A stretch of 51,762 bases of DNA from Oscillospiraceae bacterium (GTDB lineage Bacteria; Bacillota; Clostridia; Oscillospirales; Ruminococcaceae): assembly GCA_017462785.1 (NCBI GenBank), contig JAFTQJ010000030.1, forward strand, positions 1 through 51,762, read 5' to 3'. The notes beneath the pieces were generated by a model, which made no database searches, was not told the origin of the DNA, and saw only the letters and a program-made list of their open reading frames with translations. Both the position numbers and the translations under genes were made by a program. Numbering within the stretch: the stretch's first letter is position 1; every line of letters begins with the position of its first letter. Shown piece by piece: positions 19,960 to 28,095 of the stretch.

Positions 19960-21129
19960 TCACTGCTTCAGCTCACGGATGAAGTTTTCGATACGCTCCA
20001 CAGCCTCCATCAGATGCTTGAGGGAGTAGGCGTAGGAAACACGCACGAAGCCCTCGCCGCTTTCACCGAATGCATTGCCGGGAACAACTGCGACCTTTTC
20101 CTTTGCCAGCAGCTGTTCGCAGAATTCCTCGCTGGTAAGTCCGGTGCTCCGGATGCAGGGGAATACATAGAATGCACCCTCCGGCTCAAAGCAGGTCAGA
20201 CCGATGCGGTTGAATGCCTCCACCAGATAGCGGCGGCGGACATTGTATTCCTTGACCATGTGCTGTACTTCTTCATCGCAGTTTTCGAGTGCTTCAATTG
20301 CCGCATACTGGCTCACGGTCGGTGAGCTCATGATGGCATACTGGTGGATCTTCACCAGCTGTCGGATCACAGGCTCCGGTGCACAGAGGTAGCCAAGCCG
20401 CCAGCCGGTCATGGCGAATGCCTTGGAAAAGCCGTTGACAAGCAGGGTACGCTCATGCATGCCCTCCAGCTCTGCGATGGAGCAGTGCTTTCTGCCGTAG
20501 GTCATCTCGGAATAGATCTCATCGGAGAGTACCATGATGTCCGTGCCACGCAGCACCTCTGCGATCTCCTCAAGATCCTCACGGGTCATGATGCCGCCGG
20601 TGGGATTGTTCGGGAAGGGCAGGATCAAAAGCTTGGTTTTCTCGGTGATTTTCTCACGCAGTTCCTGTGCGGTCAGCTTGAATTTATTCTCTTCCTTCGT
20701 GGGGATCGGAACCGGCACACCGCTGGTCATCTCCACGATGGGGGCATAGCAGACAAAGCTCGGCTCGACAATGAGTACTTCATCGCCGGGATTGACAAGT
20801 CCCCTGATGGCAATGTCGATCGCCTCAGAGCCGCCGACGGTCACGATGATCTCATGCTCGCCGTCATATTCCAGATTGTTTTTTCTTTTCAGATAGGCAG
20901 AAATCGACTTACGCAGCTCCATCAGACCGGAATTTGCCGTATAGACGATACGCTTGCGTTCCAGCACATTGATGGCGGTCTTGCGGATGCTCCACGGTGT
21001 CTGGAAATCCGGCTCGCCCACACCAAGACTGATGACATCATCCATCTGTGCGGCAAGGTCAAAGAATTTCCGGATACCGGAGGGTTTCATATTCTGCACA
21101 CGCTGGGAAAGGATTTTCTCGTAATTCAT
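19960..21129 (-). CDS. PLP-dependent class I/II aminotransferase
   Basis: Amino-acid transaminase, fold type I. 389 residues with NNPTGG (174-179), DEIY, and the PLP lysine in GFSKAFAMTGWRLGY (Lys236). Resembles the PatA / aromatic-branched aminotransferase group of Clostridia; substrate is not determinable here. The Lrp-type regulator gene ends in TGATG overlap with this start, so the two are translationally coupled, suggesting amino-acid-responsive control. ATG at 21129 is preferred over the GTG one codon earlier. Confidence 0.92.
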   Translation of the reverse strand: MNYEKILSQRVQNMKPSGIRKFFDLAAQMDDVISLGVGEPDFQTPWSIRKTAINVLERKRIVYTANSGLMELRKSISAYLKRKNNLEYDGEHEIIVTVGGSEAIDIAIRGLVNPGDEVLIVEPSFVCYAPIVEMTSGVPVPIPTKEENKFKLTAQELREKITEKTKLLILPFPNNPTGGIMTREDLEEIAEVLRGTDIMVLSDEIYSEMTYGRKHCSIAELEGMHERTLLVNGFSKAFAMTGWRLGYLCAPEPVIRQLVKIHQYAIMSSPTVSQYAAIEALENCDEEVQHMVKEYNVRRRYLVEAFNRIGLTCFEPEGAFYVFPCIRSTGLTSEEFCEQLLAKEKVAVVPGNAFGESGEGFVRVSYAYSLKHLMEAVERIENFIRELKQ

Positions 21130-21611
21130 CACGGACAGATCAAGCCCCTTTCATCCTGTTCTTCTTCGGCAATGAAAATGCCTTTTTCCTTGTAACGCTT
21201 GAGCACAAAGGAGGTTGCTGTGGAAACCACACCCTCCAGTGCAGAAAGCCGCTGGGACACGAAGAGTGCCACTTCCTTGAGGGTTCTGCCCTTGACACAG
21301 ATGGAGAGGTCATAGGAGCCGGACATCAGGGAAACGCTTTCCACTTCGTCATACATCATAATCGTTCTTGCGATCTCATCAAAGCCGCAGTCACGCTTGG
21401 GAGTCACACGCAGCTCAATGATGGCTTCAACTTCATTGCTCTTGGCGAGCTCGTCATCAATGATCGCACTATAGCCCCTGATGACCCCCTTCACTTCCAT
21501 GAGGTGGATCTCTGCGGCGATCTCTTCCTCGGTTTTGCCGAGCATATCCGCCAGCTGGGCGTTCGTCAGTCTTGCATTCTGCCGGAGCAGATCCAGTAAT
21601 TCATTCATCAT
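21129..21611 (-). CDS. Lrp/AsnC-family transcriptional regulator
   Basis: 160 residues: N-terminal winged-helix DNA-binding region (about 3-55, with LTNAQLADMLGKTEEEI) and a C-terminal RAM ligand-binding domain (about 65-145). Members sense amino acids and form octamers. It is co-transcribed with and overlaps the aminotransferase gene, the likely target of regulation. Which amino acid it binds cannot be seen. Confidence 0.9.
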   Translation of the reverse strand: MMNELLDLLRQNARLTNAQLADMLGKTEEEIAAEIHLMEVKGVIRGYSAIIDDELAKSNEVEAIIELRVTPKRDCGFDEIARTIMMYDEVESVSLMSGSYDLSICVKGRTLKEVALFVSQRLSALEGVVSTATSFVLKRYKEKGIFIAEEEQDERGLICP

Positions 21612-21630
21612 GTTGATTTCCTCCTAATAC

Positions 21631-22470
21631 TCAGAGTTCTATAAAATGCGGCTCGTGCCGCAGGAAATAGCATACTTTCTCAAAACCGCAGGACTTTGCA
21701 AGGGCTGCTCCCTCTGCAATGCCGCCGCCGACATCCTCCGGACAATGGGCATCCGAGCCAAGGCTCAGGATCGTTCCGCCCAGATCCCTGTACAGCTCCA
21801 GATATTCCCGATCGGGGAAAGGTCTGCCGTACTTCTGACGATAGCCGGAGGTGTTGATCTCGATCCCCCTGCCATTGCGGATGACTGCTTTCAGGCATTC
21901 TGCGGCAGGCTCCTGCCATTTTGTCATATCAACAGAAACTCCAGCCTCCGCAATATACCGCAAAGGATAGGTCAGATGTCCGAGCACATCGAATTTTCCC
22001 CATTTGCAGATCTTCCAAAGCTCTGCAAAATAGGCATCGAGCAGGGCATCCACATCCTCCTGTGCATAATCGAGGAAGTAGAAATCCAGCCTGTCGGGAA
22101 GCTCATGGAGGGAGGCAATCACGAAATCCAGCCGCTTGTCCTGCAGAAGGCTTTCAGCGAGGGCAAAATCCGCATTCGGCTCACCCATCTCAATGCCGCT
22201 GATGAGCTGCATCCCCCCTTGATAAAGGTCTTTGGCAAGCTGATTCTGCTGCATGGAATGCTCATAGCGTGCGGCGTAATCGAAGAAATCCTCCTCGTTT
22301 CTTGCGGGCACACCATAGAAGCCCTGCGGAAAGAAACGGCACAGCTCAATATGATCGGTCAGTGCATATGCCCGAAGTCCCAGTGCCTGAGCACGGGAGA
22401 TCATGGATCCTGCCGGTGCATCGCTGTCCGGCGAACAATATGTATGCGTGTGACAATCCATTGGCAGCAT
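21631..22470 (-). CDS. PHP-domain histidinol-phosphatase family protein
   Basis: 279 residues of the PHP phosphoesterase fold: metal motifs DCHTHTYCSPDS near the N-terminus, TDHIE, GIEMGE, ASLHELP, GHLTYPLRY, and GSDAH close to the C-terminus. This pattern matches HisK/HisJ, which remove phosphate from L-histidinol phosphate. No his genes adjoin, so a related phosphatase role is possible. It starts after AGGAGGA and is the first gene of the leftward six-gene operon. Confidence 0.85.
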   Translation of the reverse strand: MLPMDCHTHTYCSPDSDAPAGSMISRAQALGLRAYALTDHIELCRFFPQGFYGVPARNEEDFFDYAARYEHSMQQNQLAKDLYQGGMQLISGIEMGEPNADFALAESLLQDKRLDFVIASLHELPDRLDFYFLDYAQEDVDALLDAYFAELWKICKWGKFDVLGHLTYPLRYIAEAGVSVDMTKWQEPAAECLKAVIRNGRGIEINTSGYRQKYGRPFPDREYLELYRDLGGTILSLGSDAHCPEDVGGGIAEGAALAKSCGFEKVCYFLRHEPHFIEL

Positions 22471-22502
22471 GGTGTTCCTCCTGAAAAATTTCTGTTCCTT
22501 AT

Positions 22503-22531
22503 ATTATACCACATTCCTGTCATTTTTTCCA
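22503..22531 (-). promoter_or_regulatory. promoter of the PHP-to-mraY operon
   Basis: Minus strand: extended -10 TGG-TATAAT (-10 at 22508-22503) with a weak -35 TGGAAA at 22531-22526. It is divergent from the plus-strand promoter at 22557. Confidence 0.55.
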
Positions 22532-22556
22532 TAGGATTTTGTAATTTTTTTCAGTT

Positions 22557-22585
22557 TTCACATCTTTAGGAGTTTTGCATAAAAT
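22557..22585 (+). promoter_or_regulatory. promoter of the recD2-comF-mreB operon
   Basis: -35 TTCACA at 22557-22562, 17-base spacer, -10 TAAAAT at 22580-22585, 37 bp upstream of the first start codon. Confidence 0.55.
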
Positions 22586-22621
22586 ATAGTACCGGAAATT
22601 TGTAAAAATTGGAGTGATTCT

Positions 22622-23023
22622 ATGGATGCAATGCTGATCATTGGGATCATGCTGCTGGCAGGAGTCGGAGGATTTCTGACATTCAGCCTGCTCATGCCCC
22701 GTCCCGTTTCAAAGGATATGCACCTCGTCCCCTTCTCCGTCCTCCCCGTGCAAAACGCACTGCCGTCCACCAAGGCATACTTGGAGCTGCTTGCCGGTCA
22801 GGTCGCATGGATGGACAGCAGCGTGATGCAGAGCATGGTGCTGATGTATCCGGACGGGGACGAGGAAATTTGTCAGCTCTGTCGGGAGATGGCACAGCAG
22901 TATGATTTTTTCACCTGCATGTCCCTTTCGCAGACGCAGGAACTGCTGGCACTGCGGATCGCAGCGGAGGCGTCAGAAAAAAAATCCGCAGATAGTTGCA
23001 ATTCTGCTGCAAATGGTGTATAA
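22622..23023 (+). CDS. small membrane-anchored protein of unknown function
   Basis: 133 residues. One N-terminal transmembrane segment (about 4-26) followed by a cytoplasmic or extracytoplasmic domain with no motif I recognise (PDGDEEICQLCREMA in the middle). It starts after a GGAG site, is the first gene behind a promoter and lies 35 bp before recD2. The coding frame is supported by position and ribosome site only. Function unknown. Confidence 0.65.
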   Translation: MDAMLIIGIMLLAGVGGFLTFSLLMPRPVSKDMHLVPFSVLPVQNALPSTKAYLELLAGQVAWMDSSVMQSMVLMYPDGDEEICQLCREMAQQYDFFTCMSLSQTQELLALRIAAEASEKKSADSCNSAANGV

Positions 23024-23058
23024 TAGAAGAGATTGTAAAAAAAAATGGAGGTGAGGAA

Positions 23059-25293
23059 ATGGCGGAGGCTCTGCATATCGAGGGAACTGTGGAAAACATT
23101 CTGTTCCGCAACGAAGCGAACGGCTATGTTGTGCTGGATCTCGATGCCGGCGGCGAGCCGATCACGGTGGTGGGTGAGCTGGGGGATATTGACGAGGGCG
23201 AATGCCTTTCCCTCTACGGTGAATACATCACACACCCGAGATTCGGGCCGCAGTTTCAGGCAGAATCCTGTGAACGCAAGCTGCCGAATACGGCGGAGAG
23301 CATCAAGCGTTACCTCGCCTCCGGTGTCATCAAGGGCATCGGCAAGGTGCTTGCCGGAAAGATCGTGGATACCTTCGGTGCACGGACGCTGGAGATCATG
23401 GAGAATGACCCCATGCGGCTGATGGAAGTACGGGGCATGTCGAGAACCAAATGCGAGGAGGTCGCAAACGAGGCGAAGCATATTTTCGCCCTGCGTGGGG
23501 TGATCTCCTACTTTGAGAACTACGGCATCAAATCCCGTTATGCAATGCGTGCATTCCGTATCTGGGGCGAGAAATACCGTGATGTGGTCGAGCTGAATCC
23601 CTACCTCATGTGCACGGAGGAGATCGGCATGCAGTTTCAGGCGGTCGAGGGGTATGCCCATGACCTCCGGATCCCCCATGATTCCGCATGCCGCATCGGT
23701 GCCGGCATGCTCCACATCCTGCGGCACAACGCAGGCGGCGGACATACCTGCATTCCGCTTGACCGGCTGGCACCGAAGGTCTGCGAGTTTCTTTCGGTGA
23801 ATGAATCTGCATTCTATGCGGCATATCAGGAACAGCTGAAAGCGGAAACCATTGTCGAATACATCAAGAACGAACGGGAATTCGTCTATTTAAAGGAATA
23901 CTATACTGCGGAACGGTACATCACCGACCGTATCGGCATCATGCGTGATTTCGGTGCAAGAAATGAGCATGATTACAGCACCATGATTGCCGAAGCCGAA
24001 CGGACACGGGGCATTGAATATGCGGCACTCCAGAGGGATGCCATTCAGTCGGCACTCTCACAGGGACTGCTCATTCTGACGGGCGGACCCGGCACCGGTA
24101 AGACCACCACCCTCAACGCCATCATTTCCCTCTACGAAAAGCAGGGATTCCGTGTGCTGATTGCGGCTCCGACCGGACGTGCGGCGAAGCGGATCTCTGA
24201 CCTGACGGGCTATGATGCCAAGACGATTCACCGCCTGCTCGAAGTGCAGTTTGATCCTGCCGGAGGACAGAAATTTGTCCATAATGAGGAAAATCCGCTG
24301 GATTGCGATGTGCTTGTCGTGGATGAAATGTCGATGGTGGACGTGCTGCTGTTTTCCAGTCTGCTCCGTGCCCTGACGCTTGGCTGCAAGGTCATCCTCG
24401 TGGGTGACAGCGACCAGCTGCCCTCGGTGGGTGCCGGCAATCTTCTGCGGCACCTGATCGACAGCCAATGCATGCCGGTCATTGAGCTGAAAGAAATTTT
24501 CCGGCAGGCACAGCAGAGCTGCATCGTCACGAATGCTCACAGGATCGTGCATGGAGAAATGCCCGATCTGACGAAGAAAGACAACGATTTCTTCTTTTTC
24601 CACCGGCAGGAATTCCCGCAGGTCGTGGATCTGCTGCTGGATCTGGTCTGCCGGCGGCTGCCGAATGCCTACCAGTACTCCCCCACCCATGACATTCAGG
24701 TCATCTGCCCGTCAAGACGTGGCACACTGGGCGTGATCGAGCTGAACAAGGCTCTTCAGTCCCGTCTGAATCCGCCGACTGCGGAAAAATCAGAGGTCAA
24801 ATCCGTCCTCTATCAGTTCCGTGAGGGGGACAAGGTGATGCAGACGAAAAATAATTACGACATCACATGGACGAAAAACGGCGAAAACGGGACGGGCATC
24901 TTTAACGGTGACATCGGACATATCCGCACCATCAACCGGCGGCGTGGTGAAGCGGTGATCGACTTTGACGGCAGAATCACAGTCTATCCGCTGATGCTCC
25001 TTGAACAGCTGGAGCTTGCCTATGCCATCACGGTGCACAAAAGTCAGGGCAGCGAATTTGAAGCGGTCATCATTCCCCTGCTTGGGAATTTTGAGAAGCT
25101 CAGTTACCGCAATCTGCTCTATACGGCGGTCACAAGAGCCAAGAAGCTCCTGATCCTGATCGGCTCCCCCATCAAGGTGGAGCAGATGGTCAGCAATAAC
25201 CGCAGAACCAACCGCTATTCCTGCCTGCGGCACATGCTCGAACAGAGCATGGAAAAGGGTGAAAGCAATGCAATGGACGAAATCTTTACTTAA
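23059..25293 (+). CDS. recD2: RecD2-type SF1 DNA helicase
   Basis: 5'-3' helicase of the RecD/TraA group found in bacteria lacking RecBC, acting in DNA repair and replication-fork processing. 744 residues: N-terminal OB and HhH region (about 1-200, including GVIKGIGKVLAGKIV), then a RecA-like core with Walker A GGPGTGKTTT (about 341-350), Walker B VVDEMSMVD, and the C-terminal AITVHKSQGSEF motif. The start at 23059 follows GGAGGTGAGG; an upstream in-frame ATG would lie inside the previous gene. Overlaps comF by about 25 bp. Confidence 0.95.
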   Translation: MAEALHIEGTVENILFRNEANGYVVLDLDAGGEPITVVGELGDIDEGECLSLYGEYITHPRFGPQFQAESCERKLPNTAESIKRYLASGVIKGIGKVLAGKIVDTFGARTLEIMENDPMRLMEVRGMSRTKCEEVANEAKHIFALRGVISYFENYGIKSRYAMRAFRIWGEKYRDVVELNPYLMCTEEIGMQFQAVEGYAHDLRIPHDSACRIGAGMLHILRHNAGGGHTCIPLDRLAPKVCEFLSVNESAFYAAYQEQLKAETIVEYIKNEREFVYLKEYYTAERYITDRIGIMRDFGARNEHDYSTMIAEAERTRGIEYAALQRDAIQSALSQGLLILTGGPGTGKTTTLNAIISLYEKQGFRVLIAAPTGRAAKRISDLTGYDAKTIHRLLEVQFDPAGGQKFVHNEENPLDCDVLVVDEMSMVDVLLFSSLLRALTLGCKVILVGDSDQLPSVGAGNLLRHLIDSQCMPVIELKEIFRQAQQSCIVTNAHRIVHGEMPDLTKKDNDFFFFHRQEFPQVVDLLLDLVCRRLPNAYQYSPTHDIQVICPSRRGTLGVIELNKALQSRLNPPTAEKSEVKSVLYQFREGDKVMQTKNNYDITWTKNGENGTGIFNGDIGHIRTINRRRGEAVIDFDGRITVYPLMLLEQLELAYAITVHKSQGSEFEAVIIPLLGNFEKLSYRNLLYTAVTRAKKLLILIGSPIKVEQMVSNNRRTNRYSCLRHMLEQSMEKGESNAMDEIFT

Positions 25294-25999
25294 TTTCTTC
25301 TACCCGAACCGCTGTCCGGCATGCGAAGCATTGATTGGTGCACATGAACTGCTCTGTGATGCCTGCGGCGATGCCCTCCTGCTTGAACAGGACGGCTACT
25401 GCCATTACTGCGGAAAGACCATTTGCAGATGCAGCAAGTTTCCGCATGCCTATGACAGGGCGGTGGTCTGTTCGGCATATGAGGGCGGTGCGGTTCCTGC
25501 TGTCATTGCACTCAAACGCTCATCGAACACAAATTTTGCAGTTTATGCCGCCCAGCTCCTTGCACGGCGGCTGGAACAGGGAGCTTTGTATTACCATAAA
25601 ATCGACTGCGTGATGCCCATTCCCATGCATCGCTCCAAACAGCGGCAGAGGGGCTATAATCAGGCGGCTCTCATCGGAAAGGAAATCGCACGGCTGATGG
25701 ATGTTCCCTATCGGGAGGATGTGCTCTGCAAGGGTCGTTCCAAGGTCGAACAGCATCAGCTTTCCGCAGAGGAACGTGCCCGTAATGTGGACAGCTTTTC
25801 CATTCGGGAATGCAGCCTTGACGGCATGCACATCCTGCTTTGTGATGATGTCCTGACGACCGGAAGCACCATGCACCGCTGTGCCGGACTGCTCAAAGAA
25901 CGGGGAGCGTCCTTTGTGGTTGCAGCGGCGGCGGCGACCTCCGTCCCTAAAAACCAAAAGAAACAGAAAGATAACCCAAATGAGGAGGATACAACATGA
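25268..25999 (+). CDS. comF: ComF-family phosphoribosyltransferase-like protein
   Basis: 243 residues: N-terminal zinc-ribbon cysteines (CPAC at 16-19, CDAC, CHYC, CRC) and a C-terminal phosphoribosyltransferase fold with the PRPP loop ILLCDDVLTTGST. ComF is needed for late steps of DNA uptake in transformable species and binds single-stranded DNA helpers. The start overlaps the recD2 end (ATG at 25268, or a GTG three codons earlier), and the stop overlaps mreB by ATGA. The recD2-comF pairing fits a DNA-handling role, but ComF is also widespread in non-competent bacteria. Confidence 0.92.
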   Translation: MQWTKSLLNFFYPNRCPACEALIGAHELLCDACGDALLLEQDGYCHYCGKTICRCSKFPHAYDRAVVCSAYEGGAVPAVIALKRSSNTNFAVYAAQLLARRLEQGALYYHKIDCVMPIPMHRSKQRQRGYNQAALIGKEIARLMDVPYREDVLCKGRSKVEQHQLSAEERARNVDSFSIRECSLDGMHILLCDDVLTTGSTMHRCAGLLKERGASFVVAAAAATSVPKNQKKQKDNPNEEDTT

Positions 26000-27018
26000 C
26001 AAATACACCGGATATCGGAATTGATCTCGGTACTTCCAATATTGTAATGACACTCGGCAAAAAGGGTGTTGTACTGACGGAACCGTCCGTGATCGCCTAT
26101 AATACATGCAATGAACGCATCCTTGCGGTCGGACATGAGGCGTACCGCATGATCGGCAAGACACCGCCCTATATTGATGTGGTGCATCCGCTTTCGGAGG
26201 GTGTCATTTCGGATGACCTTCTGACACAGTGCATGATCCGTGAATTCCTCATCAAGGTCAGCGGTCATCAGCTCATCAAGCCGAGAATCATCATTTGCGT
26301 GCCCGCTTTCATCACGGAACTGGAAAAACGTGCGGTCGGTGATGCGGTCATGAGTGCCGGATGCCGTAAGGCGTACCTCATTGACGCACCCATTGCGGCA
26401 ATGCTCGGTGCCGGTGTCAACATCGGCAAGGCAAGGGGGCATATGGTCGTTGACATCGGCGGCGGCACAACGGACATTGCCATTGTTTCGATGAACGGCA
26501 TCGTTACCTCCCATTCCATCAAAATCGCCGGAAACCGCATAGATCAGGCGATCGTCAAGTACATGCTGAACCGCTACAAGCTCCTGATCGGCGAGCAGAC
26601 CGCAGAGCAGATCAAAATGCGGCTGACCAATCTCTATGACCCCCGTGATGATGTTGCCATGGTGGTCAAGGGCCGCAGTGTGATGCGTGGACTGCCGGAT
26701 GCTGTGGAGATCAACGAAATGGAGCTTTTCGATGCAATGGAGGACGAAATTTTCGCCATTATGGAGGCGATCAAGAAGGTCCTCGAAGAAACGCCGCCGG
26801 AACTGGTCGGTGATATTTACGAAAACGGCATCCTGCTGACTGGCGGCGGTTCGCTGCTGGGCGGTCTGCGTGAGCTGATCCACCGCACGCTGAATGTCAA
26901 CTGTGTGCTTGCAAAGGATGCGGTCAACTGCGTTGCCAAGGGCACGGGACTTGCATTCCAGAAGATCAACCATCTGCTTGACGGCTTTGAGGGCGTGACC
27001 ATCTACAAGTACCGCTGA
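25996..27018 (+). CDS. MreB/Mbl-type actin-like cell-shape protein
   Basis: Forms membrane-associated filaments that steer wall synthesis. 340 residues with the actin nucleotide motifs: phosphate-1 IGIDLGTSNI (7-16), phosphate-2 VVDIGGGTTDIAI (about 150-162), and adenosine loop GILLTGGGSLLGG. No mreC/mreD follow. It is flanked by comF (ATGA overlap) and the ComEA-like gene (TGATG overlap), so expression is tightly coupled. In cocci such as Ruminococcus, extra MreB-type proteins may do jobs other than rod shape. Paralogue identity (MreB, Mbl or MreBH) cannot be told. Confidence 0.9.
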   Translation: MTNTPDIGIDLGTSNIVMTLGKKGVVLTEPSVIAYNTCNERILAVGHEAYRMIGKTPPYIDVVHPLSEGVISDDLLTQCMIREFLIKVSGHQLIKPRIIICVPAFITELEKRAVGDAVMSAGCRKAYLIDAPIAAMLGAGVNIGKARGHMVVDIGGGTTDIAIVSMNGIVTSHSIKIAGNRIDQAIVKYMLNRYKLLIGEQTAEQIKMRLTNLYDPRDDVAMVVKGRSVMRGLPDAVEINEMELFDAMEDEIFAIMEAIKKVLEETPPELVGDIYENGILLTGGGSLLGGLRELIHRTLNVNCVLAKDAVNCVAKGTGLAFQKINHLLDGFEGVTIYKYR

Positions 27019-28004
27019 TGAAACGTTTTGGAAAACCGCTGATTTTCGCAGTTTATTTTGCGGCTGCTGCGGCGTTCTGCGTGATACAGTATCTGCTCTG
27101 GCGTGGTTCATTTGAGGAGGTCGCTCCCTATGAGCACAGCTTTTCCCTCACTGAACCGAGTGAGCCGGTCTATCTTGATCTGAACGCTGCATCCGCTGCG
27201 GCTCTTGCCAAGCTGCCCGGCGTAAGCCGTCCGCTTGCGGATAACATTGTTGCCTATCGTGAGGAAATCGGCGGATTTACGGGATTTCAGCAGCTTCTGG
27301 ATGTGTCCGGCATGCCGGAGCAGCTCTACCTTGCACTGGGGGAATATCTCTATCTGACACCTGCAGAAACCCAGCCGGCAGCAACGGCGGCAACTCCGCC
27401 GCCATTGCAGACGGAGATGCCGGAAACCACCGAAATGCCGACAGAACCCCCAACGGAACTGCACCTTGATCTGAATACCGCCACATTGGAGGAGCTTTGC
27501 CTCTTGCCTGAAATCGGGGAAGTAACAGCGGCAGCCATTGTGGAATACCGCAGTGCATGCGGTGGATTTTTCAACAGACAGCAGCTGCTGGAAGTCAGCG
27601 GCATCGGAGAGGCAACGCTTGCAAAGATCATGCCCTACCTCTATCTCCCGAATGAACAGCCGATGCCCGTGGAAACGGAACCGCCGGTCATCCAAGTGCC
27701 GCCCGATCCGGTCGAGCCAGTGTCGGAATTTGTCGAAATCACGGAGATCATGACGGAATCGGTCGAAATCCCGATCATCAATCTGAATACCGCCACGCTG
27801 GAAGAGCTGATGCTCCTGCCGAACTGCGATGCAGAGCTTGCGGAGAATATTCTTGCTCTTCGGGATGGGATCGTCGTTTTCCGAAACGTGCTGGAACTGC
27901 TCTATACGGAGGGCATCACGGATGAATTGTATATTTCGTGGGAGCCATACCTTGCGGTGGATGATGAGGGAAACCATAGACTGAACGAACCTGCTTCGGA
28001 ATGA
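27018..28004 (+). CDS. membrane-anchored protein with three ComEA-type helix-hairpin-helix units
   Basis: 328 residues: one N-terminal membrane anchor (about 7-25), then three DNA-binding helix-hairpin-helix modules at about 53-113, 149-209 and 254-312, each opening with a DLN/NLN-A/T-A-T/S signature such as DLNTATLEELCLLPEIG. They are separated by Pro/Thr/Glu-rich linkers. ComEA, the DNA receptor for transformation, normally has one such module, often after an SLBB domain, which is absent here. The third unit is less canonical (LPNCDAELAENI). It overlaps mreB by one base, and its stop codon lies inside the terminator stem. Confidence 0.88.
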   Translation: MKRFGKPLIFAVYFAAAAAFCVIQYLLWRGSFEEVAPYEHSFSLTEPSEPVYLDLNAASAAALAKLPGVSRPLADNIVAYREEIGGFTGFQQLLDVSGMPEQLYLALGEYLYLTPAETQPAATAATPPPLQTEMPETTEMPTEPPTELHLDLNTATLEELCLLPEIGEVTAAAIVEYRSACGGFFNRQQLLEVSGIGEATLAKIMPYLYLPNEQPMPVETEPPVIQVPPDPVEPVSEFVEITEIMTESVEIPIINLNTATLEELMLLPNCDAELAENILALRDGIVVFRNVLELLYTEGITDELYISWEPYLAVDDEGNHRLNEPASE

Positions 28005-28020
28005 AGCAGGTTCTTCTTTT
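27987..28020 (+). terminator. terminator of the recD2-comEA-like operon
   Basis: Stem GAACCTGCTTC / GAAGCAGGTTC with a 4-base loop, then TTCTTTT. The stop codon (28002-28004) is embedded in the hairpin. Confidence 0.85.
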
Positions 28021-28027
28021 GTACCCA

Positions 28028-28062
28028 CAAAAAAAACTGCTGCACCGAAGTGCAGCAGTTTG
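28028..28062 (-). terminator. terminator of the GH48 cellulase gene
   Basis: Minus strand: stem CTGCTGCAC / GTGCAGCAG closed by a TTCG tetraloop and followed by a run of eight T. This is a textbook rho-independent terminator about 35 bp after the stop. Confidence 0.92.
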
Positions 28063-28095
28063 TCTGATTCAATTCAGAAATACTTGATCAAGTCA

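Noticed and set aside
28021-28062. Repeat or CRISPR-like sequence near 28 kb
   Set aside because: It is simply two opposing terminators; no spaced direct repeats are found anywhere in the window.
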